From: CAZWKX01 sp964614095 | Lineage (GTDB): Bacteria > Actinomycetota > Acidimicrobiia > Spongiisociales > UBA11373 | Assembly: GCA_964614095.1 (NCBI GenBank) | Contig: CAZTJO010000039.1 | Location: 1 to 14,705, forward strand | Length of the DNA: 14,705 nucleotides | Direction: 5' to 3' | Shown here: positions 5,129 through 12,670 of the stretch, piece by piece | Layout of the letters: each line of letters starts with the position of its first letter | How positions within the stretch are numbered: the first letter of the stretch is position 1 | The notes under the pieces: model-generated | What the model was told of the DNA's origin: nothing | Database searches by the model: none | The model's input: the letters and a program-made list of their open reading frames with translations, nothing else | Position numbers and translations under genes: made by a program

Positions 5129-6106
5129 GTGACCCAAGCTTCTTTGAACGAGGTCAAGCTCCGCGTCCCCGGCGAGTACGACATGCTGGCGCTGCTGGGC
5201 GAGCACGACACGTTCTTGCGGATTATCGAAACGGCGTTTCCTACGACGCAGATAGTGGCGCGAGGCAACGAGTTGACCATCAACGGCGATCCCGACACCG
5301 CTCGGCAGGCGAGGACGGCTTTCGAGGAGCTGCTCGTGCTGGTGCAAGAGGGCCAGCAGCTCGATGAGAACCAGGTGCGCCGGGTGGTCGACATGGTGCG
5401 TTCCGATGTCCCGGCGCCTTCGGGGATCTTCACCGAGGGCGTGCCGGTGGGGCGGGGCAAGATCATCCGGGCCAAGAGCCTGAACCAAAAGCGCTACCTG
5501 GACGCCATCCGCAAGGGCACCTTGGTCTTTGGCATCGGGCCGGCCGGTACGGGCAAGACATACCTGGCCATGGCTCTCGCCGTGGAGGCGCTGACCACGG
5601 GCGCGGTGAGCCGAATCATCCTGACCCGTCCTGCGGTCGAGGCGGGTGAGCGGCTCGGGTTCCTGCCCGGCGATCTGGCGGCCAAGGTCGATCCTTACCT
5701 GAGGCCTCTCTACGACGCCCTCTACGACATGCTTGGGCCCGACGAGACGCGGCGTCTTCTGGAACGGGGCACCATCGAGATTGCCCCGCTCGCCTATATG
5801 CGGGGTCGTACCCTCAACGATGCCTTTGTGGTCCTCGACGAGGCCCAGAACACATCTCCGGAGCAGATGAAGATGTTCCTCACCCGGCTTGGGTTCAACA
5901 CGAAGATGGTGGTCACCGGCGATGTCACCCAGGTGGACCTGCCCGCCGCCCAAGGCTCCGGCCTTCGCCAGGTGCGCAAGGTGTTCCACAACATCCCCGG
6001 CGTGGCCTTTGTGGAGCTGACTTCCGAAGATGTGGTGCGGCACCGCATTGTGGCCTCGATCATCGATGCCTACCGGCTCTTCGAAGAGGAGAAGCAGGGC
6101 GAATGA
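5129..6106 (+). CDS. phoH: PhoH-like ATPase
   Basis: A PhoH/PhoL-family P-loop ATPase. These proteins are linked to RNA metabolism and are nearly always encoded beside ybeY; the exact substrate is unsettled. Using GTG 5129 the protein has 325 residues: an N-terminal KH-like part (about 8-70) and a RecA/helicase-like ATPase domain (about 115-318). Walker A is GPAGTGKT at 137-144, followed by LTRPAVEAGERLGFLPGD at 165-182, Walker B VVLDEAQ at 234-240, TGD at 263-265, and RHRIV at 304-308 near the expected arginine finger. GTG 5129 is preferred because GTGAGG lies 6 bases before it; GTG 5117 would add four residues and has no SD. The gene overlaps the next one by ATGA and heads a five-gene operon. 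Confidence 0.95.
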   Translation: MTQASLNEVKLRVPGEYDMLALLGEHDTFLRIIETAFPTTQIVARGNELTINGDPDTARQARTAFEELLVLVQEGQQLDENQVRRVVDMVRSDVPAPSGIFTEGVPVGRGKIIRAKSLNQKRYLDAIRKGTLVFGIGPAGTGKTYLAMALAVEALTTGAVSRIILTRPAVEAGERLGFLPGDLAAKVDPYLRPLYDALYDMLGPDETRRLLERGTIEIAPLAYMRGRTLNDAFVVLDEAQNTSPEQMKMFLTRLGFNTKMVVTGDVTQVDLPAAQGSGLRQVRKVFHNIPGVAFVELTSEDVVRHRIVASIIDAYRLFEEEKQGE

Positions 6107-8394
6107 GCTTCCGGCCCCGGGCCTCGGGGATCCTTCGGTCGATGGTGATCGTCCTCACCATGGCATTGAGCGCGGGCCTGCTCATGGCCTTCCACAACGA
6201 GGGCGAGGAGCCGATCGTTCTGGAAGTGGGTGATCCGGCTCCGCAGCTCTTTATCGCCACAGAGCACGTCGAGGTTGTCGACGCGGAAGCCACGCAGGCT
6301 GCACGTATGGAGGCCTACGACAACGTGGCACCTGTTATCGGGAGAGCTTCCGAAGTCGACGAGCAGGTGCGCGCCGGCATCGAGATCTTCTTCAGCGCGG
6401 TGAACGCTAGTGCCGAGCCGATCGAGGATACGGGTGACAATCCCGACGATCTGACACCGGACCTTTCCACCTCCTCGACGGTGACCGCCACCACACTCGA
6501 AGATGAAGGAACCACGTCGACGGACGGGGCCTCCACAACGAGCGTTGGCACCGACGAGTCGACCACCTCATCGACCACAACAACCATTCCTTTGACCTAT
6601 CTTCCCCGCGAAGTCCAGATCGCCGTGCTCGTCGATGAGTATCCGTCACTGGACAACGAGACGATCGTGGTCATGGTCGACATTCGCAACGATGACATCG
6701 ACCGCATCGAAAACGGTGAGCCGGCGCTGTTCGATTTTGTCGAGCAGGAAGCTCTGGAGGAGGCGGAGAGCCTCCTCGAATTGGGCATACAGGCCTCCGA
6801 GTTGACACGGGTGCGTGAGGAACTTCTCGGCGACCCCCCGAGTCTGATCCTTCTCCGTGATCTCGACGACGAGCAGCGTATTGCCGCCGAGGCTGCCGTT
6901 GCCGACCTGCTGGCGGATTTGTTGCAGGCGAACCGGATCGTGGACGAGGCCGCCACGGAGCTGAATCGGGAGGCCGCAGCCGCCGCCGTCGACGACATCA
7001 CCGTCTCTTTTGGCAGCGGGGCACTCATCGTTGGCGAGGCGGTGCCGGTCACGGAGGTGCAGCTGGCGGCTATTGAAGAGCTTGGACTGCTGGCACCGGA
7101 ATCCAGCGAAGGATCATCCTGGGCTCTCGGTATGGTCGCAGGCCTTGTTGTCGCGCTCACCTTCTTCTACATCTGGCGTACCGGAAAGGCCTACTGGGAG
7201 CAGCCGAAGATGATGCTGCTGTTCGGCCTGCTTGTTGTGTTTGCGGCCGGCGTCGCCCTGGTGCCGGCGCTGATCGACGGGGATCGCCCTGCGTTCGGGT
7301 TCCTGGTGCCGGCTGCTTTGATCGGCTACCTGGCGGCCAGCCTCTTCTCGGCTCGCGTCGCTCTTGCCGTTGTCCTCCCGATGGCGGTATTCACCGCGGT
7401 CGGCGGCCCCGAGAACCTGGGTCTTGTGGTTTTTGTCATCGGAGCCACCGTGGCGCCCATCCCTTTGGTGTCGGCGGCATCGTCTCGCGCTCAGCTCAAC
7501 CTGGCCGTAGTCGTGAGCGCCGTCATTCTGGCTCCGTTGGCGGCTGCGTCTTGCTGGTTCTTCTACACAGACACCTCGGTGTGGCAATCGGGGGCCTATG
7601 CCGTGGGCGCGGGAGTGGGATCTGGTCTTGTTGCGCTCGGTCTGATGCCACTGCTGGCTGCGGTCTTCGGAGTGACCACCACACAGACGCTGCTCGATCT
7701 CACCGACCGCAACCACCCGGCGCTGCGTCTTATCGAGGAGGAAGCCCCCGGCACGTTCAATCACTCGATCATGGTGGGCAATCTGGCGGGGAGGACGGCT
7801 CGCGCCGTTGGTGGCAACCCTCTGCTGGCACAGGCGATGGCCTACTACCACGACCTCGGCAAGACGGTTTCCCCGCAGTACTACGTGGAGAACCAGTTCG
7901 GGGTGTCCAATCCTCACGATCGGCTGCCTCCCGAACAGTCGGCGGCAATTGTGCGCAGCCATGTTGCCGAAGGCCTGCGTTTGGCGCGGGAGTACCACAT
8001 TCCTCCCGCGGTCTCCCAGGGCATTCTGTGCCACCACGGGACCAGCCTGATGCGCTACTTCTATCACAAGGCCGTTGAGATGTACGGAGAGGACAACGTC
8101 AATCCCTCCGATTACCGCCATCGCGGCAGCAAGCCTCGGTCGAAGGAAGCGGTCATAGTCATGATGTCGGATGCCTGCGAGGCCGCGGCTCGGGCGATGG
8201 TTCAGGAGGAGGACCCGACGGAAGAGAGTCTCCGCGGCCTGGTGGAGCGGGTCATCGCCGAGAAGGTGGAGGACGGCCAGCTCGAGGATTCCGAGGTCAC
8301 GTTCGGCGAGCTAACCCGTATGAAAGAAGCCATCGTCGATAGCCTTATCAGCCATTACCACGCTCGTATACCGTATCCGGGGTTCCCCGGGTGA
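6103..8394 (+). CDS. pgpH: 7TMR-HD family membrane protein, probable c-di-AMP phosphodiesterase (PgpH/YqfF type)
   Basis: A 763-residue membrane enzyme of the family containing Listeria PgpH, which hydrolyses cyclic-di-AMP to pApA. Order: one N-terminal membrane segment (about 12-30); an extracytoplasmic domain (about 31-335); a bundle of about six or seven membrane segments (about 340-525); and a cytoplasmic HD domain (about 535-755). The metal site is intact: His554 (TFNHS), His583-Asp584 (YYHDLGK), His620 (RSHV), His644-His645 (CHHG) and Asp690 (SDACEA). The NPHDRLPPEQSA segment at 603-614 and the PGTFNHS lead-in are family hallmarks. Odd: residues 121-161 are a Ser/Thr-rich low-complexity stretch inside the extracytoplasmic domain. 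The gene starts in an ATGA overlap with phoH, the same order as phoH-yqfF-ybeY in Firmicutes. c-di-AMP as substrate is inferred from the family. Confidence 0.9.
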   Translation: MSFRPRASGILRSMVIVLTMALSAGLLMAFHNEGEEPIVLEVGDPAPQLFIATEHVEVVDAEATQAARMEAYDNVAPVIGRASEVDEQVRAGIEIFFSAVNASAEPIEDTGDNPDDLTPDLSTSSTVTATTLEDEGTTSTDGASTTSVGTDESTTSSTTTTIPLTYLPREVQIAVLVDEYPSLDNETIVVMVDIRNDDIDRIENGEPALFDFVEQEALEEAESLLELGIQASELTRVREELLGDPPSLILLRDLDDEQRIAAEAAVADLLADLLQANRIVDEAATELNREAAAAAVDDITVSFGSGALIVGEAVPVTEVQLAAIEELGLLAPESSEGSSWALGMVAGLVVALTFFYIWRTGKAYWEQPKMMLLFGLLVVFAAGVALVPALIDGDRPAFGFLVPAALIGYLAASLFSARVALAVVLPMAVFTAVGGPENLGLVVFVIGATVAPIPLVSAASSRAQLNLAVVVSAVILAPLAAASCWFFYTDTSVWQSGAYAVGAGVGSGLVALGLMPLLAAVFGVTTTQTLLDLTDRNHPALRLIEEEAPGTFNHSIMVGNLAGRTARAVGGNPLLAQAMAYYHDLGKTVSPQYYVENQFGVSNPHDRLPPEQSAAIVRSHVAEGLRLAREYHIPPAVSQGILCHHGTSLMRYFYHKAVEMYGEDNVNPSDYRHRGSKPRSKEAVIVMMSDACEAAARAMVQEEDPTEESLRGLVERVIAEKVEDGQLEDSEVTFGELTRMKEAIVDSLISHYHARIPYPGFPG

Positions 8395-8410
8395 GGAGTG
8401 CGGCGCTGTC

Positions 8411-8875
8411 GTGAACGTCTTTTTGGGAGATGAACAGGACGAGCCGCTTGACGGTCCCGGCCTGCTGCGCTTTGCCGAGATGATCCTCGAGGACGAGGGT
8501 TTCCGGCAGGACACGCAGATGGCGGTGGTGCTGGTGACCTCCGAGCAGATGGCCGAGTACAACCGGCGTTTCATGAACCGCCCGGGGGCCACCGATGTGC
8601 TCGCTTTTCCGATCGAGGATCTTTCACCCGGCCTGGTGCCGGCTCCGGTGGCCAACGAGCCGCCGGTGGCGCTGGGCGACGTGTTCCTGTGCCCCGCCGA
8701 GATCAAGCATCATGCCGAAGAGGAGCGCATCGATTTCGACGACTACCTGCATTTGCTTCTCGCTCATGGCATCCTTCACTTGCTGGGCTACGACCACGAC
8801 GACGAGGACGACGCCCGGCTCATGGAGCGCCGCGAGCAGGAGCTGTTGGATTTGGTGGGGCGGAAGCCATGGTGA
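8411..8875 (+). CDS. ybeY: Endoribonuclease YbeY
   Basis: YbeY is a zinc-dependent single-strand endoribonuclease needed for 16S rRNA 3'-end maturation and ribosome quality control. The 154 residues are the usual length. The metal site is the classical HGxLHLxGYDH motif, here His119, His123 and His129. The other conserved segment, FMNRPGATDVLAFP at 54-67, is complete. The start is a GTG with GAGGAG about 12 bases upstream; no better start is near. It follows the HD-domain gene after 16 bases and overlaps the CBS-domain gene by 7 bases. The C-terminal end is very acidic (DHDDEDD directly after the motif). Pairing with phoH and era is conserved across bacteria and supports a shared role in rRNA and ribosome maturation. 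Confidence 0.96.
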   Translation: MNVFLGDEQDEPLDGPGLLRFAEMILEDEGFRQDTQMAVVLVTSEQMAEYNRRFMNRPGATDVLAFPIEDLSPGLVPAPVANEPPVALGDVFLCPAEIKHHAEEERIDFDDYLHLLLAHGILHLLGYDHDDEDDARLMERREQELLDLVGRKPW

Positions 8876-10038
8876 CCGGTCTGGCCCTAGGCCTATCGGC
8901 GGTCTTCACGCTGGTTGCCGCCGCCATCAGGCTCGGCGGCGCTTCCCTGGTGCGCACGCCTCGTGCCGAGGCGCTCCACGATTCCGCCGAGGGTGACCGC
9001 AGGGCTGCCCGCGTCGCCGCGCTGCTCGAGGATCGCACGATCATCCAGCCTTCTCTGGGCATGGTGCACGCCGCCTTGCTGGTGGCCGCGGCCATCCCGG
9101 CCGCTTGGGCTTTGGCGGCGCTGTTGTCGGGGTGGCTGCTGTTGGGCGCCCTGTTCGGGCTCGGCTTGATCCTGGTGCTTTTGGGGGATCTGCTGCCCCG
9201 ATCGTTCGGCCGGGCCCGGCCGCGCCGTCCGGCTTACCTGTTCTCGTGGCTGCTCGAGGGAGCGGTGAAGATTGGCGAACGGGCCAGCGATCTGATTCAG
9301 GACGACGAGGACGAGGAGGAGGAGGAGGAGGGCGATGCCCAAGACGCCGAAGAGCTGCAGCTCATCTCCTCGGTTCTTGACTTCACCGACGCCGTTGTGC
9401 GTGAAGTGATGGTGCCGCGCACCGACATGGTGACGGTCAGCGCCGGCGACGATACCGATCACGCTCTGGACGTTGTCATCGCCGCGGGGCGCTCGAGGGT
9501 TCCGGTGACCGGGGAATCGCTCGACGACATCGTGGGCGTGCTGTACGCCAAAGACCTGCTCGGTCTCATGGATGCCGGCTCCGGCCCAGCACCGGTCACG
9601 AGCATCATGCGGCCGGCGCACTTTGTTCCCGAGACCAAGAGGGTGACCGAGCTGCTGCGCGAGCTTCAGGCCGACAAGGTCCACCTGGCGATCGTCGTCG
9701 ACGAGTTTGGAGGTACCGCGGGCCTGGCCACCATTGAGGATCTGATCGAGGAGATCGTGGGCGAGATCGTCGACGAGTACGACGTGGAGGAGCCCATGAT
9801 CACATCTCTGGGCGTCGGTGAGTACCTGGTCGATGCCCGGCTCTCGGTGGACGACCTGGCCGAGTTTCTGGAGGCCGATCTTCCCGACGAGGGCTGGGAC
9901 ACCGTGGGCGGGCTGCTTCTGGGCCTGGCCGGGCGAGTCCCGCGCGAAGGGGAATCCTTTGAGGTGGAGGGCCTGGTGGTCACCGCCGAGCGGGTGCAGG
10001 GACGGCGGATCGCTCAGGTGCGAGTGGTCTCACAGTGA
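8869..10038 (+). CDS. CorC/HlyC-like membrane protein with paired CBS domains
   Basis: A 389-residue relative of the CorC/CNNM proteins (often annotated hemolysin family), linked to Mg2+/Co2+ efflux. The N-terminal part has about three hydrophobic segments (5-22, 65-84, 88-107) and ends in GDLLPRSFGRARP, which resembles the GExxPK segment of the DUF21/CNNM domain but is degenerate. Next comes an acidic run (145-156, six consecutive Glu), a CBS pair (about 180-300) with MVPRTDMVTV, RSRVPV and DEFGGTAGLATIEDLIEEIVGEI, and a C-terminal CorC_HlyC domain (308-388). ATG 8869 overlaps ybeY by 7 bases; GTG 8872 would give a GTGA overlap and cannot be excluded. A longer frame from 8689 runs through ybeY and is not the gene. 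CorC-type genes between ybeY and era are common. Ion specificity is unknown. Confidence 0.9.
   Translation: MVTGLALGLSAVFTLVAAAIRLGGASLVRTPRAEALHDSAEGDRRAARVAALLEDRTIIQPSLGMVHAALLVAAAIPAAWALAALLSGWLLLGALFGLGLILVLLGDLLPRSFGRARPRRPAYLFSWLLEGAVKIGERASDLIQDDEDEEEEEEGDAQDAEELQLISSVLDFTDAVVREVMVPRTDMVTVSAGDDTDHALDVVIAAGRSRVPVTGESLDDIVGVLYAKDLLGLMDAGSGPAPVTSIMRPAHFVPETKRVTELLRELQADKVHLAIVVDEFGGTAGLATIEDLIEEIVGEIVDEYDVEEPMITSLGVGEYLVDARLSVDDLAEFLEADLPDEGWDTVGGLLLGLAGRVPREGESFEVEGLVVTAERVQGRRIAQVRVVSQ
9313..9330 (+). repeat. (GAG)6 trinucleotide repeat in the CBS-protein gene
   Basis: Six tandem GAG codons encode Glu149-Glu154 within the acidic linker between the membrane part and the CBS domains. 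The unit is three bases, so slippage would change the number of Glu residues without shifting the frame. Confidence 0.85.
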
Positions 10039-10907
10039 AATCGGGTTTTGTCGCCGTCGTCGGACGGCCCAACGTGGGAAAGTCGACCTTGGTGAACTCT
10101 CTGGTCGGCAGCAAGGTGGCCATTGTTTCGCCTCGGCCGCAGACCACTCGCAACACCATTCGTGGTGTGCTCAGCAGCGACGAGGCGCAGCTCGTGTTTG
10201 TGGACACTCCCGGTCTGCACCGGCCCCGGACCGCCCTGGGAGAGCGCCTCAATCGGCTGGTCGAGGGGACGCTGGCCGAGGCGGATGCGGTCGTTTTTGT
10301 GCTCGACGCCACCCAAAAGATCGGGCCCGGCGACCGGCTCATCGCCGAGCGTCTCGGCGCCGCCGGCTCCGGGATCGTGGTGGTGGTGAACAAGACCGAT
10401 ATCGCGGCGCCGGACAACGTGACCGATGCCCTGGCCGAGGCGGGGGAGTGGGATTTCGCCGCCTATGTGCCGCTGAGCGCTTTGGAGGGGGAGAACCTGG
10501 CGCCGCTTGTCGATGAGCTGATCGCCCTGATGCCCGAAGGTCCGGTCTATTTCCCCGAGGGAATGGTCACCGACCAGCCCGAGCAGTTCCTGATTTCCGA
10601 GCTGATCCGGGAGAAATTCCTGGCTCGGCTCCGCGACGAGCTGCCCCATTCCCTTGCCGTGGTCATTGAGGACACCGAGGAGCTCGAGAACGGGGTGCTG
10701 CACATTTCCGCCAGGTTGATCGTGGAGCGCGATTCACAGAAGGGCATTGTTATCGGCAAGGGGGGATCACTGATCAAAGAGGCAGGCACCGAAGCGCGCA
10801 GTGAGATAGAGGCATTGCTCGGCACCAAGGTGTTCCTCGACTTGCGGGCCCGCGTCGAGAAGGGCTGGCAGCAGCGGCCCGGCATCATCGAGCGCCTCGG
10901 CTTGTAG
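10035..10907 (+). CDS. era: GTPase Era
   Basis: Era is an essential GTPase that binds the 3' end of 16S rRNA and assists 30S maturation. The 290 residues show G1 GRPNVGKS (10-17), the G2 region PQTTRN (35-40), G3 DTPG (57-60), G4 NKTD (119-122) and G5 SAL (148-150), then the linker EQFLISELIREKFL and a C-terminal KH domain with the GKGG loop at 241-244. The GTG start overlaps the previous stop as GTGA, so it is translationally coupled and is the last gene of the phoH operon. In most actinobacteria recO follows directly; here an opposite-strand dehydrogenase gene intervenes. A hairpin starts 3 bases after the stop codon. Confidence 0.98.
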   Translation: MKSGFVAVVGRPNVGKSTLVNSLVGSKVAIVSPRPQTTRNTIRGVLSSDEAQLVFVDTPGLHRPRTALGERLNRLVEGTLAEADAVVFVLDATQKIGPGDRLIAERLGAAGSGIVVVVNKTDIAAPDNVTDALAEAGEWDFAAYVPLSALEGENLAPLVDELIALMPEGPVYFPEGMVTDQPEQFLISELIREKFLARLRDELPHSLAVVIEDTEELENGVLHISARLIVERDSQKGIVIGKGGSLIKEAGTEARSEIEALLGTKVFLDLRARVEKGWQQRPGIIERLGL

Positions 10908-10909
10908 CC

Positions 10910-10939
10910 CACCGTCGGCGCCTCTAGCCGCCGATGGTG
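10910..10939. terminator. Hairpin between convergent era and dehydrogenase genes
   Basis: Arms 10910-10920 and 10929-10939 form an 11-bp stem (one G-T pair in the plus-strand RNA, an A-C mismatch in the minus-strand RNA) with an 8-base loop. It begins 3 bases after the era stop and overlaps the last codons of the opposite gene. There is no T run on either side, so it would be a U-tract-free terminator or a processing and stability hairpin. The 16-base gap makes some shared stop signal likely. Confidence 0.45.
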
Positions 10940-11814
10940 ATACCCGACATTTCCTCGAGGGCCTTCACCAGGGCATGGTTGCCCTCACCACCCAAACCTC
11001 GCTCCTGCAGAGTTGCATACATCTCGGAAACCATGCTGGTGCCCGGCAGCGGCACTCCCAGCTCCTCTGCCAAGCCGAGCACCAGGAGTAGATCCTTCTG
11101 CTGCAGGTCGATGGTGAACCCAGGGCGCCAGTCGCGTTGCACCATCTGCGGTCCCCGATTGGACAGCATCCACGATCCGGCGGCGCCGCCGGCGACGGCT
11201 TCGATGGTGTTGGCTAGCTCGAGGCCGTTGGCTTGGGCCAGCAGCAGCGCTTCGCTCACGCCGAGAGTGTTGAGCACCACAAGAATCTGGTTGGCCAGCT
11301 TCGCCGTCTGGCCGGCGCCATTGGGCCCGACCCGGACGATGGTGGAGCCGTAGGCCTCCAGGTAGGGACGGGCTCGCTTCACTTGGGCGGCATCGCCTCC
11401 AATCATGATGCTGAGGGTGCCGCGCTCGGCGCCCTCACTGCCGCCGGAGACGGGGGCGTCAAGCCAATGGCAGCCACTCTTGGCCACCTTTTCGGCCAGC
11501 CGGACGGTGGCGCGAGGGCTGATGGAGGAGTGGTCGACGATGAGGCTGCCCTTGCCGAGGCCCTCTAGGATGCCTCCGTCACCGAGGGTCACCTGCTCGA
11601 CATCGGGGGTGTCGGAGACGCAGACCATGACGATGTCGCAGCGGCCGGCCAGGTCGGCGGGACTGGCGGCCGCCTCCGCTCCCGCGTCGACAAAGGGGGC
11701 CGTGCGTCCGGCGGTGCGGTTCCACACGATCAGTTCGTGGCCGGCTTCGAGCAGGTTGCGGGCCATGCCACCGCCCATGATGCCGAGGCCGACATATCCG
11801 ATTCTTTCGGTCAT
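10924..11814 (-). CDS. 3-hydroxyisobutyrate / tartronate-semialdehyde reductase family dehydrogenase
   Basis: An NAD(P)-dependent beta-hydroxyacid dehydrogenase of 296 residues, the usual family length. The N-terminal Rossmann domain begins with IGYVGLGIMGGGMA (GxGxxG at 9-14). The substrate-binding motif DAPVSGG is at 119-125. The catalytic-lysine region GAGQTAKLANQ gives Lys172 and Asn176, and the C-terminal helical domain has the expected KDL at 240-242. ATG 11814 is chosen because GGAGAC lies just upstream and because MTERIGYVGLG is where the fold begins; the frame stays open for another 46 codons through repeats, which I treat as noncoding. Substrate could be tartronate semialdehyde, 3-hydroxyisobutyrate, succinic semialdehyde or another 3-hydroxyacid; the sequence does not decide. 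It is the only metabolic gene here and runs against its neighbours, suggesting insertion between era and recO. Confidence 0.87.
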   Translation of the reverse strand: MTERIGYVGLGIMGGGMARNLLEAGHELIVWNRTAGRTAPFVDAGAEAAASPADLAGRCDIVMVCVSDTPDVEQVTLGDGGILEGLGKGSLIVDHSSISPRATVRLAEKVAKSGCHWLDAPVSGGSEGAERGTLSIMIGGDAAQVKRARPYLEAYGSTIVRVGPNGAGQTAKLANQILVVLNTLGVSEALLLAQANGLELANTIEAVAGGAAGSWMLSNRGPQMVQRDWRPGFTIDLQQKDLLLVLGLAEELGVPLPGTSMVSEMYATLQERGLGGEGNHALVKALEEMSGITIGG

Positions 11815-11851
11815 GGTGTCTCCGTTCGTGAGGATGGCAACGCTAGTGGTG

Positions 11852-11909
11852 GCAGAGTTCAGAGTCGCCAGTGTGACCATCGCGCGATTTGAACCCTGAA
11901 CTCTGAATT
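11852..11909. repeat. Heptamer repeats in inverted orientation with a central palindrome
   Basis: On the minus strand 11907-11887 reads as three consecutive heptamers TTCAGAG, TTCAGGG and TTCAAAT. On the plus strand 11852-11864 reads GCAGAG then TTCAGAG. The two clusters face each other and share a perfect 10-base inverted repeat (11853-11862 with 11896-11905). Between them lies the perfect palindrome ATCGCGCGAT (11879-11888). The structure fills the 136-base gap between the divergent dehydrogenase and recO genes. It could be a divergent operator or a remnant of a dispersed repeat family. Confidence 0.6.
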
Positions 11910-11922
11910 CTTGCTCTCCCTG

Positions 11923-11928
11923 TACCCT
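11923..11928 (+). promoter_or_regulatory. Candidate recO -10 box
   Basis: TACCCT fits TAnnnT and would start transcription about 16 bases before the recO ATG, keeping the AGGAAGG ribosome binding site (11941-11947) in the leader. No -35 at the proper distance; a TTGAAC at 11889-11894 is too far upstream. recO needs its own promoter because the opposite-strand gene separates it from era. Confidence 0.3.
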
Positions 11929-11950
11929 GAGAGACTCACCAGGAAGGCAC

Positions 11951-12670
11951 ATGGGTCTCCGCCACGATCAAGGCATTGTTCTCCGCTCGTTTCCGCTGGG
12001 CGAGGCGGACCGAATCGTTGTGCTGCTCAGTCCGAATCACGGAAAGGTGCGCGCTGTGGCCAAGGGGGTGCGCAAGACCAAGAGTCGTTTTGGTGGCCGT
12101 CTGGAGCCGTTCACCCACGTCGACCTCGTGCTGTACGAGGGACGCAATCTCGACACGATCACCCAGGCATCGGTGATTGAGGCGTTCCCGGCGCTGCGTG
12201 CCGATCTCGACCGAGTGCTTGCTGCCGGCACCATGGTGGAGGTGGTCGATGCCGTTTCGCAGGAGGGAGAGAGTGCCCACCGCGCCTTCCTTCTGCTGCA
12301 GCGGGGCCTCAAGGCGCTAGAGGCGGGCCCGCTGCACCCGGATCTTGTTGCCGCCTTCCTGCTCAAGGTCGCCGACGTGGTCGGCGTGGCGCCCGCCCTC
12401 GATCACTGTGCCGGATGCGGTGCCCGGGATGGAGTGAAGCGGTTCTCGTTTGCCGCCGGGGGAGCGCTGTGCGAACGCTGCCGTACCCCGGGGGCGGTGA
12501 TGCTGCGCTCCGGGATCACCGATTATCTGGCGGCGCTGGCCGGTGCCGACTTGAGTGCGCTGCCCGCATCGAATCCTTCGCTGTCCAAGGATGCGATGGG
12601 GGTGACCCGGCGTTTTATCGAATACCATCTCGACCGCAGGCTGCAAAGCCTGGCAACTGCCGATGGCTGA
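11951..12670 (+). CDS. recO: DNA repair protein RecO
   Basis: RecO loads RecA onto SSB-coated single-stranded DNA in the RecFOR pathway. The 239 residues fit the family. An N-terminal OB fold (about 1-80) starts with GIVLRSFPLGEADRIVVLLS and continues with GKVRAVAKGVRKTKSRFGG. A helical domain follows, with a four-cysteine zinc site at Cys153xxCys156 and Cys174xxCys177. The ATG is preceded by AGGAAGG at a short 3-base spacing. The gene overlaps uppS by 8 bases, so the two are cotranscribed. The era-recO-uppS order is ancestral in this neighbourhood; here a reverse-strand gene interrupts it. Confidence 0.95.
   Translation: MGLRHDQGIVLRSFPLGEADRIVVLLSPNHGKVRAVAKGVRKTKSRFGGRLEPFTHVDLVLYEGRNLDTITQASVIEAFPALRADLDRVLAAGTMVEVVDAVSQEGESAHRAFLLLQRGLKALEAGPLHPDLVAAFLLKVADVVGVAPALDHCAGCGARDGVKRFSFAAGGALCERCRTPGAVMLRSGITDYLAALAGADLSALPASNPSLSKDAMGVTRRFIEYHLDRRLQSLATADG

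Noticed and set aside
4937..6043. 368-codon open frame on the minus strand across phoH
   Set aside because: Lies opposite a gene with intact Walker motifs; the translation has no recognisable domain and is rich in His, Arg and Gln, typical of an antisense shadow in high-GC DNA.
7114..8121. 335-codon minus-strand frame across the HD phosphodiesterase gene
   Set aside because: The composition is that of an antisense shadow and it overlaps conserved catalytic codons of the real gene.
8689..8868. N-terminal extension of the CBS-protein frame into ybeY
   Set aside because: These codons overlap the YbeY metal-binding motif in another frame and encode an Arg-rich nonsense stretch; the membrane segment starts only after 8869.
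11815..11952. 46-codon N-terminal extension of the dehydrogenase frame
   Set aside because: It runs through the heptamer repeats, adds residues before the Rossmann fold that the family does not have, and skips the good ribosome binding site before ATG 11814.
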